A DNA stretch of 64,000 bases, taken from assembly GCA_963745755.1 (NCBI GenBank), contig CAVUYP010000001.1, positions 2,728,001-2,792,000 on the forward strand, written 5' to 3'. The position numbers and the translations under genes are program-made. Under the pieces are notes generated by a model. It was not told where the DNA came from, ran no database searches, and saw nothing but the letters and a program-made list of their open reading frames with translations. The DNA is from RHKX01 sp963745755 (GTDB lineage Bacteria > Actinomycetota > Thermoleophilia > Solirubrobacterales > 70-9). Shown in pieces: positions 33,523-42,826 of this stretch. The number at the start of each line of letters is the position of its first letter. Position 1 is the stretch's first letter.

Positions 33523-35466
33523 CGTCGCAAGAAGATAGTGAAAGCAGCAGCAGCGATCGCCAGCAGGACCGCCGACCACGCCACGGCGATCGCCGTGGCC
33601 ACGGCGATCGTCGCGCTGGCGCTCGACAGCGGCGGGTTCGGCGGGGTCGCGATCGGGGTGACCGGCGCGGCCGCGTGGCTCGCGATCATCGTCCTCGCCG
33701 TCGCCGGCGGCGCCCGTGCAATCACCCGCTCGGCCGCGCTCGCCGCCGGCGCACTCGCCGTTCTCGCCGTTCTCGGCGCCTTCTCGCTCGGCTGGTCCCT
33801 CGATCGCGGCACCGGGTTCGTCGACGTCGTCAGGATGTCGGCCTACCTCGGCCTGTTCGTGCTCGCCGCGATCACCCTCCGCCCCGGTTCCGGGCGCTCG
33901 GCGCTGATCGGAATCGCCGCCGGCCTCGTCGCCGTCTGCCTGATCGCGCTCGGCTCGCGGCTGCTCGGGATCGGCAGCGGCGACGGCGCGCTCGTCGCCG
34001 CATTCCCCGTTTCCGCCGGCCGGCTCAGCTTTCCGATCGGCTACTGGAATGCGCTCGGCGCGCTCGCCGCGATGGCCGTCCCGGTGCTCGTCTGGCTGGC
34101 CTCCGACCATCGCGGCCGGACGACCGGCCTCGCCCTCGCCGCGATCCCGCCGGCGGTGCTCGCCGCCCACATGACGTCGTCCCGCGGCGCGCTGATCGCC
34201 GCCGTGGTCGGCGCCGTGATCGTGATCGCCGCCGCAGAGACGCGCAGCCGGGCCCTCGCCGTCGTCGTCGTCGGGGCACTGACGTCGCTGCCGGCGGTGA
34301 TCGCGGCGACGCTCGCGGCCGGCATCCTCGACGCGCCGTTGACGTCGCCGGGCCGGGCCGAGTACCTGGTCGTCGCGATGCTGTTCGCCGGGATCGGCCT
34401 CGGCGCCGCCCTCGGGCCGGCGGCGGTCACCCGCTTCGACGCGACCCGGATTCCCGGCCTGCGGATGCGACATGTGCTGGCCGCCGTCTTCGTCGCCCTG
34501 GTCGCGCTGATCCTGGTCGTCGGGCCGGGCGAGATCGCCGGCGACTTCGCCTCAACCGCCGGCCGCGAGGCGAAGGCCGGCGGCGAGACGCTCTCCGTGT
34601 CCGGATCGGGCCGGGCGCAGTTCTGGTCGGCGGCGCTCGACGGGTTCGCCGCCGAGCCGCTGCGGGGCATCGGGTCCGGGTCCTACGCCCTGTACTGGAA
34701 CCAGCACGGGGAGCTCGAGACTCCGGTGCAGAATGCTCACTCGGAACCGCTCGAGCTGCTCGCCGAGCTCGGGCCGCTCGGGCTGGCCGCGTTCGTGGCG
34801 TTCTTCGCCGCCGTCGCCGTGGCCGGCATCCGCCGGGCCCGCGCGCCCGGCGGGGCTGCCGCCGGAGCCTGCCTGGGTCTGCTGGCCACCGGTCTGGCCG
34901 GAGTCCTGATCGACTGGACTTGGGGGTTCCCGGCCGTCGCCATGCCGATGCTGGTCGCGGCGGCGGTGCTCAGCGGTCGCGCGCTCGATCCGTCCTCGGG
35001 GCCGGCACCGGCGGGCCGTCGCGCCGAGCTCAGGATGCCGGCGCCGGCATTCGCGGTCGTTGCGATCGCCCTGGCGTTGCCGTCGCTGTGGGCGGCAGGC
35101 GTGCTGGCGGTCGCCACCGATCGGCTGGCCGCCAGCGACGATGCGCTGGCCCGCGGCCAGCTCGGCGAGGCGGCCGCGGCGGCACGATCCGCCGCCGCGG
35201 TCGAGCCATGGTCGGCGGGGCCGTGGATCGCGCTGGCAACGATCGAGCAGTCGGCTGGGAACCTCGACGGCGCCCGCAACGATGCCCGCCGGGCGATCGC
35301 GATCACGCCGGATGACTTCCGCTCCTGGCTGCTGCTGCTGCAGATCGAGAGTGGCCGCGGCAACGATCAGGTCGCCGGCTACGGCGAGCGCATGTTCGCG
35401 CTCGCCCCGTTGCTGCTCTCGCGCGCGGCCATCGACCCGAAGCTGGCCGCCCCGACGGTGCCGTGA
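33514..35466 (+). CDS. O-antigen ligase/polymerase family membrane protein with C-terminal TPR-like region
   Basis: A 650-residue protein with about twelve hydrophobic helices and the Wzy_C/WaaL family features: a large loop with GSGRAQFWSAALDGFAAEPL and GIGSGSYALYWNQHGELETP, then NAHSEPLELLAELGPLGLAA. The final 120 residues form two TPR-like helical repeats (LARGQLGEAAAAARSAAAVE and TIEQSAGNLDGARNDARRAI). Such proteins polymerise or transfer lipid-linked glycans outside the membrane. The start may be GTG 33514, which overlaps the divergent gene by nine bases, or GTG 33538. It is followed by the glycosylphosphotransferase gene 80 bases later. Confidence 0.87.
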   Translation: MIHRRKKIVKAAAAIASRTADHATAIAVATAIVALALDSGGFGGVAIGVTGAAAWLAIIVLAVAGGARAITRSAALAAGALAVLAVLGAFSLGWSLDRGTGFVDVVRMSAYLGLFVLAAITLRPGSGRSALIGIAAGLVAVCLIALGSRLLGIGSGDGALVAAFPVSAGRLSFPIGYWNALGALAAMAVPVLVWLASDHRGRTTGLALAAIPPAVLAAHMTSSRGALIAAVVGAVIVIAAAETRSRALAVVVVGALTSLPAVIAATLAAGILDAPLTSPGRAEYLVVAMLFAGIGLGAALGPAAVTRFDATRIPGLRMRHVLAAVFVALVALILVVGPGEIAGDFASTAGREAKAGGETLSVSGSGRAQFWSAALDGFAAEPLRGIGSGSYALYWNQHGELETPVQNAHSEPLELLAELGPLGLAAFVAFFAAVAVAGIRRARAPGGAAAGACLGLLATGLAGVLIDWTWGFPAVAMPMLVAAAVLSGRALDPSSGPAPAGRRAELRMPAPAFAVVAIALALPSLWAAGVLAVATDRLAASDDALARGQLGEAAAAARSAAAVEPWSAGPWIALATIEQSAGNLDGARNDARRAIAITPDDFRSWLLLLQIESGRGNDQVAGYGERMFALAPLLLSRAAIDPKLAAPTVP

Positions 35467-35546
35467 CTTCCGCTCAGCAGGTCTATGCTCCGATGATGCA
35501 CTCTTTTCCGTCTTCAGGCACGGACATGAGGGGGGAGGGGCTGTAG

Positions 35547-36995
35547 GTGCCCAAGTTTGCCGGCCATGAGGCGGTCGCCGAGGGCACTGCCGAGGCCCGG
35601 GAGCCCGTATCGCCGCTCGTCAACCCCCATCGGGGGAGGATGGCGAGCGGGCAGGGCCGCTGGTGGCGCGACGCGATGCGGCGCCGGTTTCTGGCGCTCG
35701 CCGACCTGCTTGCCGTCTCGGTTGCGACCCTGGTCGCGACGGTGCCGTCGACCGGCACGTTCTGGGCGTTCCTGTTTCTGCCGGCATGGCTGCTCCTCGC
35801 CAAGCTGTTCGGTCTCTACGACCGCGATCACCGGGCGCTCCGCCATCTGACCGCCGACGAGGTGCCCTCGATCCTCACCTGGGACGCGCTGACGACGACT
35901 CTGGTCGTCCTGCTGCTCTCGCTGACGCCGGTTGGTCTCGTCGGCTGGGGTACCGGCATCGCACTGTTCTTCGCCGTCGCCCTCGCGGCGATCGGCTTTC
36001 GCTCGCTGACCCGCTGGCTGTGGTGGAGGCGGACGCCCCCGGAGCTCGTCGGCCTCGTCGGCGACGGCCCGGTGATGGCGTCGCTGCAGCGCAAGTTCCG
36101 GCTCTTCCGGGAGATGCACCTCGAGCTTGCCGCCGTCCGCGAGATCGATCAGCTCGGCGAGGGCCGGCAGCGTGAGGAGGAGCTGCGGGTGCTGACCGAG
36201 CAGGTCGATCGGATCGTCGTCGCGGCGACCGGCGTCGAGTCCGACCTGATCGGCTACCTGAAGGACCTCTGCCGCCGCCGCCAGGTGAAGATCAGCGTCG
36301 TGTCGCCGCTGCGCGGCAAGGCGCTTCCCTCGGAGCGGTTCGTGCAGCTCGCCGATCTGCCGATCCTCGAGTACAACACCTGGGATCCCTCGCGCTCGAC
36401 GTTGCTGATCCGGCGCATGGTCGACGTCGCCGCCGCCGCGCTCGGCCTGTTGCTGTTCGCGCCGCTCGCCCTCGTCGCCGCCATCGCGATCAAGCTCGAC
36501 AGCCCCGGGCCGGTGATGTTCTCGCAGATCCGTGCCGGTCTCGACGGGCGGCCGTTCCGGATGTACAAGCTGCGGACGATGAACAGCGACGCGGAGGCGA
36601 AGCTCGACGGCCTCGTCGACATCGACGAGCTCGACGAGCCGGTCTTCAAGATCCGCGACGACCCGCGGGTGACCCGCGTCGGCGCTCTCCTGCGGCGGTT
36701 CAGCATCGACGAGGTCCCGCAGCTGATCAACGTCTTCGTCGGCGAGATGAGCATCGTCGGGCCGCGGCCGGAGCAGGTCGAGCTGGTCGAGCGCTACAGC
36801 GATGCCGAGCGCGTCCGGCTCAGCGTCAAGCCCGGCGTCACCGGCCCGATGCAGGTGTTCGGCCGTGGCGAGCTGACCTTCTCGGAGCGGCTCGCGGTCG
36901 AGATCCAGTACATCGAGAACCCGTCGCTGGGCCAGGACCTGCGGATCCTGATCCACACGCTTCCCGCCGTGATGCGCGGGACCGGCGCCTTCTGA
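35547..36995 (+). CDS. exopolysaccharide polyprenyl glycosylphosphotransferase
   Basis: A 482-residue enzyme that loads the first sugar-1-phosphate onto the lipid carrier. Four N-terminal membrane helices and a CoA-binding-like middle domain (VGDGPVMASLQRKFRLFREM) precede the catalytic bacterial sugar transferase domain: RRMVDVAAAALGLLLFAPLA, PFRMYKLRTMNSDAEAKLDG, EPVFKIRDDPRVTRVGALLR, IDEVPQLINVFVGEMSIVGP and KPGVTGPMQVFGRGEL. The insert after residue 350 (LDGLVDIDELDE) is typical for the family. GTG start at 35547 with GGGGGAGGGG upstream. It initiates the pathway for the neighbouring GT2 enzyme and ligase. Confidence 0.93.
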   Translation: MPKFAGHEAVAEGTAEAREPVSPLVNPHRGRMASGQGRWWRDAMRRRFLALADLLAVSVATLVATVPSTGTFWAFLFLPAWLLLAKLFGLYDRDHRALRHLTADEVPSILTWDALTTTLVVLLLSLTPVGLVGWGTGIALFFAVALAAIGFRSLTRWLWWRRTPPELVGLVGDGPVMASLQRKFRLFREMHLELAAVREIDQLGEGRQREEELRVLTEQVDRIVVAATGVESDLIGYLKDLCRRRQVKISVVSPLRGKALPSERFVQLADLPILEYNTWDPSRSTLLIRRMVDVAAAALGLLLFAPLALVAAIAIKLDSPGPVMFSQIRAGLDGRPFRMYKLRTMNSDAEAKLDGLVDIDELDEPVFKIRDDPRVTRVGALLRRFSIDEVPQLINVFVGEMSIVGPRPEQVELVERYSDAERVRLSVKPGVTGPMQVFGRGELTFSERLAVEIQYIENPSLGQDLRILIHTLPAVMRGTGAF

Positions 36996-37006
36996 GCGCG
37001 CCGCAG

Positions 37007-37971
37007 TTGGCCGCCGCCACGGTGATCGTTCCCTCGCAGGCTCCGCCGGGCGGTCGCCTCGACCGGCTGCTCGAGTCGCTGGCCGCGCAGACCGTCGCGC
37101 ACGAGACGATCGTCGTCGACAACGACTCGCCCGGCCACGCCGTCAGCGCGACCTGCGGGCGCTACGACTCGGTCGAGGTGGTCGCCCTCGACCGCAACGC
37201 CGGGTTCTCGCTGCCGATGAACCTCGGCGCGCGGCGGGCGGCGACCGGGACCTTGGTGCTGCTCAACGACGACTGCGTCTGCGACCCCGACTTCGTCGAG
37301 CGCCTGATCGAGCCGCTCGATCCGCGGGCCGGCGTCGTCATGACCTCCGGCGTGCTGCGCGACTGGCGCCATCCGCAGCTGATCGACAGCGCCGGAATGG
37401 AGCTCGACCGCACCCTGCTCGTCTACGACTACCTGAACGGCGAGCCGCTGACCGCGCTCGCCTCGGCAGCCGATCCGATCGGCCCGTCGCCGAAGGCGGC
37501 GGCATTCGACCGCGACGCGTTCCTCGCCGTCGGCGGCTTCGACGAGCGGCTCTTCGCGTACTGGGAGGACGTCGATCTCGTCCTGAAGATGATCGAAGCG
37601 GGGGGAGCTGCCGGCTGGCGCCGCGGGCGCTCGGGGTCCACGAGCACTCGGCGACGCTCGGCTCGGGCTCGCGGGCGAAGAACTACCTGACCGGATTCGG
37701 CCGTGGCTACGTCCTCCGCAAGTGGGGCGTGCTGACGCCGCGCCGACTTCCCGCGGTCCTCGCCCGCGATTTCGTCATCGTCGCCGGGCAGGCGGCGATC
37801 GATCGAACCCTGAGCGGCCTCGGCGGGCGGATCCGCGGCTGGCGGGCGGCCGGTCATTCGCATCCCTACCCGGCTGCGATCGCCGCCCGCGGCGGTGCCT
37901 CGCCCTACTTCCGCAACCTGCAGCGGCGTCTGCAGCGGCGCCGCAAGCTGGCGGCGCCCGGGCCCGACTGA
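37007..37971 (+). CDS. GT2 family glycosyltransferase, frameshifted at a G tract
   Basis: The repaired protein is about 321 residues. Frame one starts AAATVIVPSQAPPGGRLDRL and has ETIVVDNDSPGHAVSATCGR, LVLLNDDCVCDPDFVERL (D-D-D type metal/nucleotide site) and GGFDERLFAYWEDVDLVLKM. A run of six G at 37600-37605 would need seven for the frame to continue; the second frame then reads SCRLAPRALGVHEHSATLGS, LRKWGVLTPRRLPAV and ends KLAAPGPD. The start is TTG 37007 or GTG 37022. The gene immediately follows the glycosylphosphotransferase and is probably its next step. The homopolymer break may be error or phase switching. Confidence 0.83.
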
Positions 37972-37981
37972 GGCGTCGCCC

Positions 37982-39088
37982 TCAGCGGCGAGCGATCGCC
38001 CTGAACTCGCCGAGCAGCGGCTTGGCCGACCCGTCCTCGTTGAGCAGGCCGGAGGTGCTGCACCAGCCGCAGACGCTGTCGAGGCCGTCGCGCCACTGGT
38101 ACCAGACGACCTTGGCGATGCGGAGCTTACGGCGCTCCTTGAGCGTCATCCGGAACGAGTCCCGCAGGTTCCGGCGCTGCTTGGCGGCGGAGACGATCAG
38201 CGGATTCGACTTCCGCTTCCCCTCGCCCCAGCCGATCTCGGTGACCCAGATCGGCGTCTTCTTGAGCTTCGCCTTGTCGATCGCCGTGCGGGTCAGCTTG
38301 ATCTGCTTGCGCACCTGCTTGACGGTGCCGGTGTAGGGATGGATCGCGATCGCGTCCGCCGCCTTGGCGGCGGCCTTCGACTTCAGCATCTTCTTCAGGA
38401 AGACGTCACCGTCATCGGCCTTGCGGTTGACCGGTTGTGAGATCACGCCGGCCGATACGATCTTCGCTCGGCCGTCGGCGGCGTCGATCGTCTTCGCCGA
38501 CAGGGCCAGCAGCTTCCCGTACTGCTTGGGATTCGGCTTCGCCCAGTTGTTGGGCGAGTTCGGCTCGTTCCAGATCTGCCACTCGGTGATCGGGTGCTTC
38601 GGCAGCAACGGGTTCAGGGTCCAGAACAGACCGTTCGAGCCGTAGCGCTCGACGAGCGCGTCCAGGTAGTCCTTCCAGGCCGCCTTCGCGGCGGCACTGT
38701 CCAGCGGCGTCGCGCCGCGCGCGGTCGAGGCGGCGGTGCCGAGCACGACCGGGAGGACGTCGACGTCGCTCTCGGCGGCGCCGGCGACGATCGCGTCGAA
38801 CTGCGACCAGTCGTATGCCCAGCCGACCACCGGGAGCTCGGTCGGGTTGGTCGCTCCGTAGTTGAAGCCGGTCCGGATCAGGCCGACGTCGGCGTCCGCC
38901 ATCTCCGCGAAGTCACCGGGCTCGAGCGACAGCGGGTGAACGCCGAAGAAGCCCTTCGGGGCCTGGGCGGCGTCGGAGCCTTCGGGCAGGCCGAGCGCTG
39001 CGAACATCGCCAGCAGCGCGATCGACAGCGCCACACGGCAACGGGTCGTCAACTTCAGCCATGCCCCGCTTGTCGGAGCTGCGGACAC
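37982..39088 (-). CDS. secreted glycoside hydrolase-like protein (GH-A clan fold), paralog
   Basis: A 368-residue exported protein (signal VALSIALLAMFAALGLPEGS). Its barrel matches that of the lipoprotein at 32063-33169: the acid/base Glu is in TEWQIWNEPNSPNNWAKPNP, the likely nucleophile Glu in IWVTEIGWGEGKRKSN, AIAIHPYTGTVKQVR aligns, and the end has VVWYQWRDGLDSVCGWCSTS. Lys content is much higher than in its paralog. There is no lipobox, so it is probably released. The two paralogs bracket the exopolysaccharide genes, which suggests both act on that polymer. Converges with the GT2 gene, 10 bases apart. Confidence 0.87.
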   Translation of the reverse strand: MSAAPTSGAWLKLTTRCRVALSIALLAMFAALGLPEGSDAAQAPKGFFGVHPLSLEPGDFAEMADADVGLIRTGFNYGATNPTELPVVGWAYDWSQFDAIVAGAAESDVDVLPVVLGTAASTARGATPLDSAAAKAAWKDYLDALVERYGSNGLFWTLNPLLPKHPITEWQIWNEPNSPNNWAKPNPKQYGKLLALSAKTIDAADGRAKIVSAGVISQPVNRKADDGDVFLKKMLKSKAAAKAADAIAIHPYTGTVKQVRKQIKLTRTAIDKAKLKKTPIWVTEIGWGEGKRKSNPLIVSAAKQRRNLRDSFRMTLKERRKLRIAKVVWYQWRDGLDSVCGWCSTSGLLNEDGSAKPLLGEFRAIARR

Positions 39089-39134
39089 GGGGGCGAAAGG
39101 GTAGCGACTCGGCCCGATGCCGTCGCCGCCTCGA

Positions 39135-39930
39135 TCAGTGTTCGAGGACGAGGCCCAAAAACGACTTCGTCCGCTCCTGCTGCGGTGCGTCGAGGACCTG
39201 CGACGGTGGGCCGTCCTCGACGATCACGCCGCCGTCCATGAAGATCACCCGGTCGGCCGCCTCGCGGGCGAAGCCGATCTCGTGGGTGACGACGACCATC
39301 GTCATCCCCTCGTCGGCGAGCTCGCGCATCACGTCGAGCACCTCCTTGACGAGCTCCGGGTCGAGGGCGCTGGTGACCTCGTCGAACAGCATCACGTGCG
39401 GATCCATCGCCAGCGCCCTGGCGATGGCGACGCGCTGCTGCTGGCCGCCGGAGAGGCGGTCGGGGTACTCGCCGATCTTGTCGGACAGGCCGACCCGCTC
39501 GAGCAGCTCCTCGCCGCGACGGCGGGATTCCTTGTCGTCGCGGCCGAGGACCGTCGCCGGCGCCATCGTCACGTTCTCCAGAGCCGTCTTCAGCGGGAAC
39601 AGGTTGAACTGCTGGAAGACCATGCCGACGCGCTGGCGAACGAAGTCGAGCCCGGCATGGCCCTTGCCGGTGATCTCCTCGCCCTCGAGGACGATCCGGC
39701 CGCTGTCCGGCGGCGAGAGCAGGTTGATGCAGCGCAGCAGCGTGCTCTTGCCGGAACCGCTCGGGCCGAGCACGCAGACGACCTCGCCGCGCTTGATCGT
39801 CAGCTCGACGCCGTCGAGGACGACCAGCTCGCCGAAGCTGCTTGCGGACCTCGTGGAGGCCGAGGATCGATCCGTCCTCGGCGGTCTTGACCTCGCGCGC
39901 GGCGAGCGCCGCGTCGCTGCGGCGGCTCAT
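39135..39930 (-). CDS. polar amino acid ABC transporter ATP-binding protein, frameshifted
   Basis: The repaired protein is about 264 residues, GlnQ/TcyC-like. The N-terminal frame (MSRRSDAALAAREVKTAEDG, ILGLHEVRKQ) is broken by one extra base near 39838 and resumes at FGELVVLDGVELTIKRGEVV. Walker A is LGPSGSGKSTLLRCINLL, the Q-loop GMVFQQFNLFPLKTALEN, signature DRLSGGQQQRVAIARALAMD, Walker B HVMLFDEVTSALDPELV, and the switch His VVVTHEIGFAREAADRV. Its ATG overlaps the permease stop (ATGA). Divergence of the operon from cysM suggests a cystine or related substrate. Confidence 0.9.
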
Positions 39931-40695
39931 GCGACACCTCGCTCGTAGCGGGCCTGTTGTCGGCCGATCATGTAGTCGACGAGTCGTGCCAGCGGCATCG
40001 TCACGAGCACGAACAGGAACGCGCCCAGGGTCAGCGCCGAGCTGCTGAACGTCTCCGAGGCGATGTCGTAGCCGGCCTGGACGACCTCGATCAGGCCGAT
40101 GAAGCTGACCAGCGTCGTGTCCTTCATCAGCGCGATGAAGTCGTTGAGCAGCGGCGGGATCACCTTGCGGATCGCCTGCGGGACGATCACCTTGCGCATC
40201 GCCTGGCGGTGGCTCATCCCGAGCGATCGCGCCGCCTCCATCTGGCCGCTCGGCACCGCCTCGATCCCGGCCCGGTAGACCTCGGCCATGTAGGCGCCGT
40301 AGGTGATCGATCAGCGCGATCACCCCGTACCAGAACGGCGACGGCTGGCCGAGCCAGGTCGGCACGCCGATCCAGCGCGGCAGGAGGCCGGGGGCACCGG
40401 TTTCGATGTTCGGCTGCGAGAGGGCACCGAGTGCGGTCTGGACGATCAGGATGACCATCAGCGCCGGGACGCCGCGGAAGACGTCGATGTAGGCGATCGT
40501 CGGCCAGCGGACGATCCGGCCGAGCTTGCCCGGCGTCTGCCTGAGCACGGCGAGGATCAGTCCCCAGATCAGCGACAGGATCCCGGCGATCATCGCCAGC
40601 TTGAGCGTGAACCAGAACCCCGCGATGACCCGGTCGAAGTTGTTGGGATCGAACATGATCCCGAAATCGAAGAACTGATCGATTATCTGTTGCAA
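39927..40695 (-). CDS. polar amino acid ABC transporter permease, frameshifted
   Basis: The repaired protein is about 255 residues with five to six helices of the HisMQ/GlnP type. Frame one has GFWFTLKLAMIAGILSLIWG and VDFRGVPAL-like YIDVFRGVPALMVILIVQTA. An extra base near 40310 (CTGATCGATCACC) shifts it; frame two continues YGAYMAEVYRAGIEAVPSGQ, then EAARSLGMSHRQAMRKVIVP, the EAA loop that docks the ATPase, and IPPLLNDFIALMKDTTLVSF. The start is TTG at 40695. A strong hairpin separates it from the upstream binding-protein gene, probably lowering its expression relative to that gene. Confidence 0.9.
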
Positions 40696-40769
40696 GTCGC
40701 CGATCCCATCTCGTCTCTCGCTCCGTCCGCCGCAACCCTATTCGCTACCGGTGATCCAGTCCACAAACG

Positions 40770-40799
40770 AGAGAGGGCGCCCGCCGGGGCGCCCTCTCT
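40770..40799 (-). terminator. strong hairpin between binding-protein and permease genes
   Basis: AGAGAGGGCGCCC and GGGCGCCCTCTCT form a perfect 13-bp stem around a 4-base loop (GCCG). On the transcribed minus strand it is followed by TCGTTTGTGG, with no strong U-tract. It could act as a partial terminator or as an RNA-stability element giving more binding protein than permease and ATPase, a common arrangement in ABC importer operons. Confidence 0.75.
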
Positions 40800-40826
40800 G
40801 GTCGTTTCGGCCGAACGGGCACCGGC

Positions 40827-41704
40827 TCAGCCCCCGCTGGTGGTCGAGTCGCCGCCCCCGAGCGACGGCGGCCGGGCCGGACTTCAGCAGCGAGTCCGGC
40901 GGATCGGTCTTGAACCACTGCTGGTAGAGGCTCGGTCAGCGTCCCGTCGTCCTTGACGTCCTGGAGCGCCGAGTTGACGGCGTCGACGAGCGGGGTCTGA
41001 CCCTTCGGGATGACGATCCCGTACTGCTCGTCGGTCGGGAAGTCCTGGACGACTTCGAGCCCGCCGGGATCTGCTCGGCGGCGTCGTTGACGGACGGCAG
41101 GTCGTTGATGACCGCGTCGACCTGGCCGACCTTGAGCGCGTTGTAGGCCTGGTCGATCTGCGGGAACGGCCGGACCTCCGAGGCGTCGGTGTTGTCCTGG
41201 GCGTACGTCTCGCCGGTCGTCGCGTCCTGGGCGCCGACGATCTTGCCGCTCAGGTCATCGACCGACTGGATGTCGGAGCCCTGCTGGACCAGCAGGCCCT
41301 GGGCCGCGTTGAAGTACGGGTCGGAGAAGTCGACCTTCTTTGCTCGCGCCGGCGTGATCGTCGTCGCCGCGATCGCGAGGTCGAACTGACCGCCACCGCC
41401 GGCGAGCACGACGTTGAACGGGAGATCGACGATCTTCGTGTCGAGGCCCATCTTGTCGGCGACTGCGTTGATCAGGTCGATGTCGAAGCCCGTGTAGTCC
41501 GGTGCCTGGCCCTGCTCGAACGGCGGGTACGGGATATCCGATCCGACGGTGAGCGTGCCCGACGTGATCAGTCGATACGTCGCCGCTGGCGGTGGAACTG
41601 TCGCCGCTGGTGCTGTCGCTGCTGCCGCAACCGGCCACCACGAAGGCGGCGATCAGGCCGACCACGAGCACCGCGAGCGACCAAATCCTGGTCTTCCTCT
41701 GCAC
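40827..41704 (-). CDS. amino acid ABC transporter substrate-binding lipoprotein, with four frameshifts
   Basis: Joined frames give a protein of about 291 residues. It has a lipobox signal (LVVGLIAAFVVAGCGSSD) and SBP family 3 features: TLTVGSDIPYPPFEQG, YTGFDIDLINAVADKMGL, FDLAIAATTITPARAKKVDF, DPYFNAAQGLLVQQ and VGAQDATTGETYAQ. Indels are inferred near 41581 (+1), 41062 (-1), 40930 (+1) and 40863 (+1); repaired, the C-terminus reads LEVVQDFPTDEQYGIVIPKG and LYQQWFKTDPPDSLLKSGPA, ending at a stop at 40827. The length leaves remainder two, as expected for a net two insertions. Likely a cystine- or glutamate-type binding protein. Confidence 0.85.
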
Positions 41705-41715
41705 TGTCGTTCTCC

Positions 41716-41730
41716 GTTTCGTCTCGAAAC
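41716..41730. promoter_or_regulatory. inverted repeat upstream of the binding-protein gene
   Basis: GTTTCG-TCT-CGAAAC is a perfect 6-3-6 inverted repeat ending 12 bases upstream of the GTG of the substrate-binding-protein gene (41704, minus strand). It would lie in the 5' untranslated leader or over the promoter. The regulator is unknown. Confidence 0.35.
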
Positions 41731-41837
41731 CGCACCCGCCCCATGCCGGTGAAGCCCCGTCACCATATCCGGAATCGCATCGACCACGCCCGCGTTCCCG
41801 GCTTCGCGGCTTCCCGATCGGGGCGGTCGGACTTCAC

Positions 41838-41856
41838 TACACTTACTGAAGTTATG
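41838..41856 (+). promoter_or_regulatory. near-leaderless promoter/operator element of cysM
   Basis: CTACACTTACTGAAGTTATG ends at the cysM start codon and differs at only three of twenty positions from the element before the MoeZ-like gene. The -10-like TACACT lies ten bases before the ATG, and ACTT-N4-AAGT overlaps the expected transcription start. Conservation of bases that no RNA polymerase contact would require suggests an operator for a shared sulfur regulator. Confidence 0.6.
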
Positions 41857-42819
41857 GGCGGCGAACTGCTCAACCGACCTTGTGGCGGCCAGTTCGAGAG
41901 CATTCTCGAGGCGATCGGGAACACTCCGCTGGTCGAGCTGCAGCGCCTCGCGCCGCATCCCGGCGTGCGCCTGTTCGCGAAGCTCGAGGGCCGCAACCCG
42001 ACCGGCTCGGTCAAGGACCGCGTCGCGAAGGCGATGATCGACCGCGCCGAGGACGAGGGCCTGATCGCGCCCGGCCAGACGATCCTCGAGCCGACCTCGG
42101 GCAACACCGGGATCGCCCTGGCGATGATCTGCCGCCGCAAGGGCTACGGCCTGAAGGCGGTGATGCCGGACAACGTCACCACCGAGCGCTCGCAACTGCT
42201 CAGCATGTACGGCGCCGAGGTCGTCTACTCGGAGGGCCTGAAGGGCTCCAACGGCGCCGTCGAGCTGGCGCTCGAGATGGCCGAGAGCGACCCCTCCTAC
42301 TACATGCCGTACCAGTACGGCAACGAGGCCAATCCGCTCGCCCACTACAACGGCACCGCGGTCGAGATCCTCGAGGAGCTCGACGAGGTCGCCGCGTTCG
42401 TCAGCGGGCTCGGCACCGGCGGCACGCTGATGGGGGTCGGCCGCCGGCTCAAGGAGCACGACCCGGACACGAAGATCGTCGCCTCCGAGCCGATGCAGGG
42501 CGAGCTCGTCGACGGCCTGCGCTCGCTCGACGACGGCTTCATCCCGCCGATCATCGACCTCTCGGTCCTCGACCGCAAGATCATGGTCTCCAACCGCGAC
42601 TCGATCGTCTGGACCCAGAAGCTGCTCCGCGAGGAGGGGATCTTCGCGGGCGTCAGCGCCGGCGCGATCGCCTACGTCGCCAACCGGATCGCCGGCGAGC
42701 TCGACGAGGGCAACGTCGTCTTCCTGATTCCCGACGACGGCTGGAAGTACCTCTCCTCCGGCATCTACACGACCGACATCGACGAGCTCGGCGGCCTCGA
42801 CACCACCAACTGGTGGTAG
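41854..42819 (+). CDS. cysM: CysM-type cysteine synthase (CysO-dependent)
   Basis: A 321-residue fold-type II PLP enzyme. The PLP lysine is Lys54 in GRNPTGSVKDRVAKAM, the Asn/Ser loop is ILEPTSGNTGIALAMICRRK, and the phosphate-binding Gly loop is FVSGLGTGGTLMGVGRRL. The C-terminus VVFLIPDDGWKYLSSGIYTT resembles mycobacterial CysM, which uses O-phosphoserine and CysO thiocarboxylate instead of O-acetylserine and sulfide; the family-defining residues cannot be fully checked here. It is followed eight bases later by the Mec protease gene, the standard partner. The ATG at 41854 is fixed by the conserved upstream element. Confidence 0.93.
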   Translation: MGGELLNRPCGGQFESILEAIGNTPLVELQRLAPHPGVRLFAKLEGRNPTGSVKDRVAKAMIDRAEDEGLIAPGQTILEPTSGNTGIALAMICRRKGYGLKAVMPDNVTTERSQLLSMYGAEVVYSEGLKGSNGAVELALEMAESDPSYYMPYQYGNEANPLAHYNGTAVEILEELDEVAAFVSGLGTGGTLMGVGRRLKEHDPDTKIVASEPMQGELVDGLRSLDDGFIPPIIDLSVLDRKIMVSNRDSIVWTQKLLREEGIFAGVSAGAIAYVANRIAGELDEGNVVFLIPDDGWKYLSSGIYTTDIDELGGLDTTNWW

Positions 42820-42826
42820 CCGCCCG

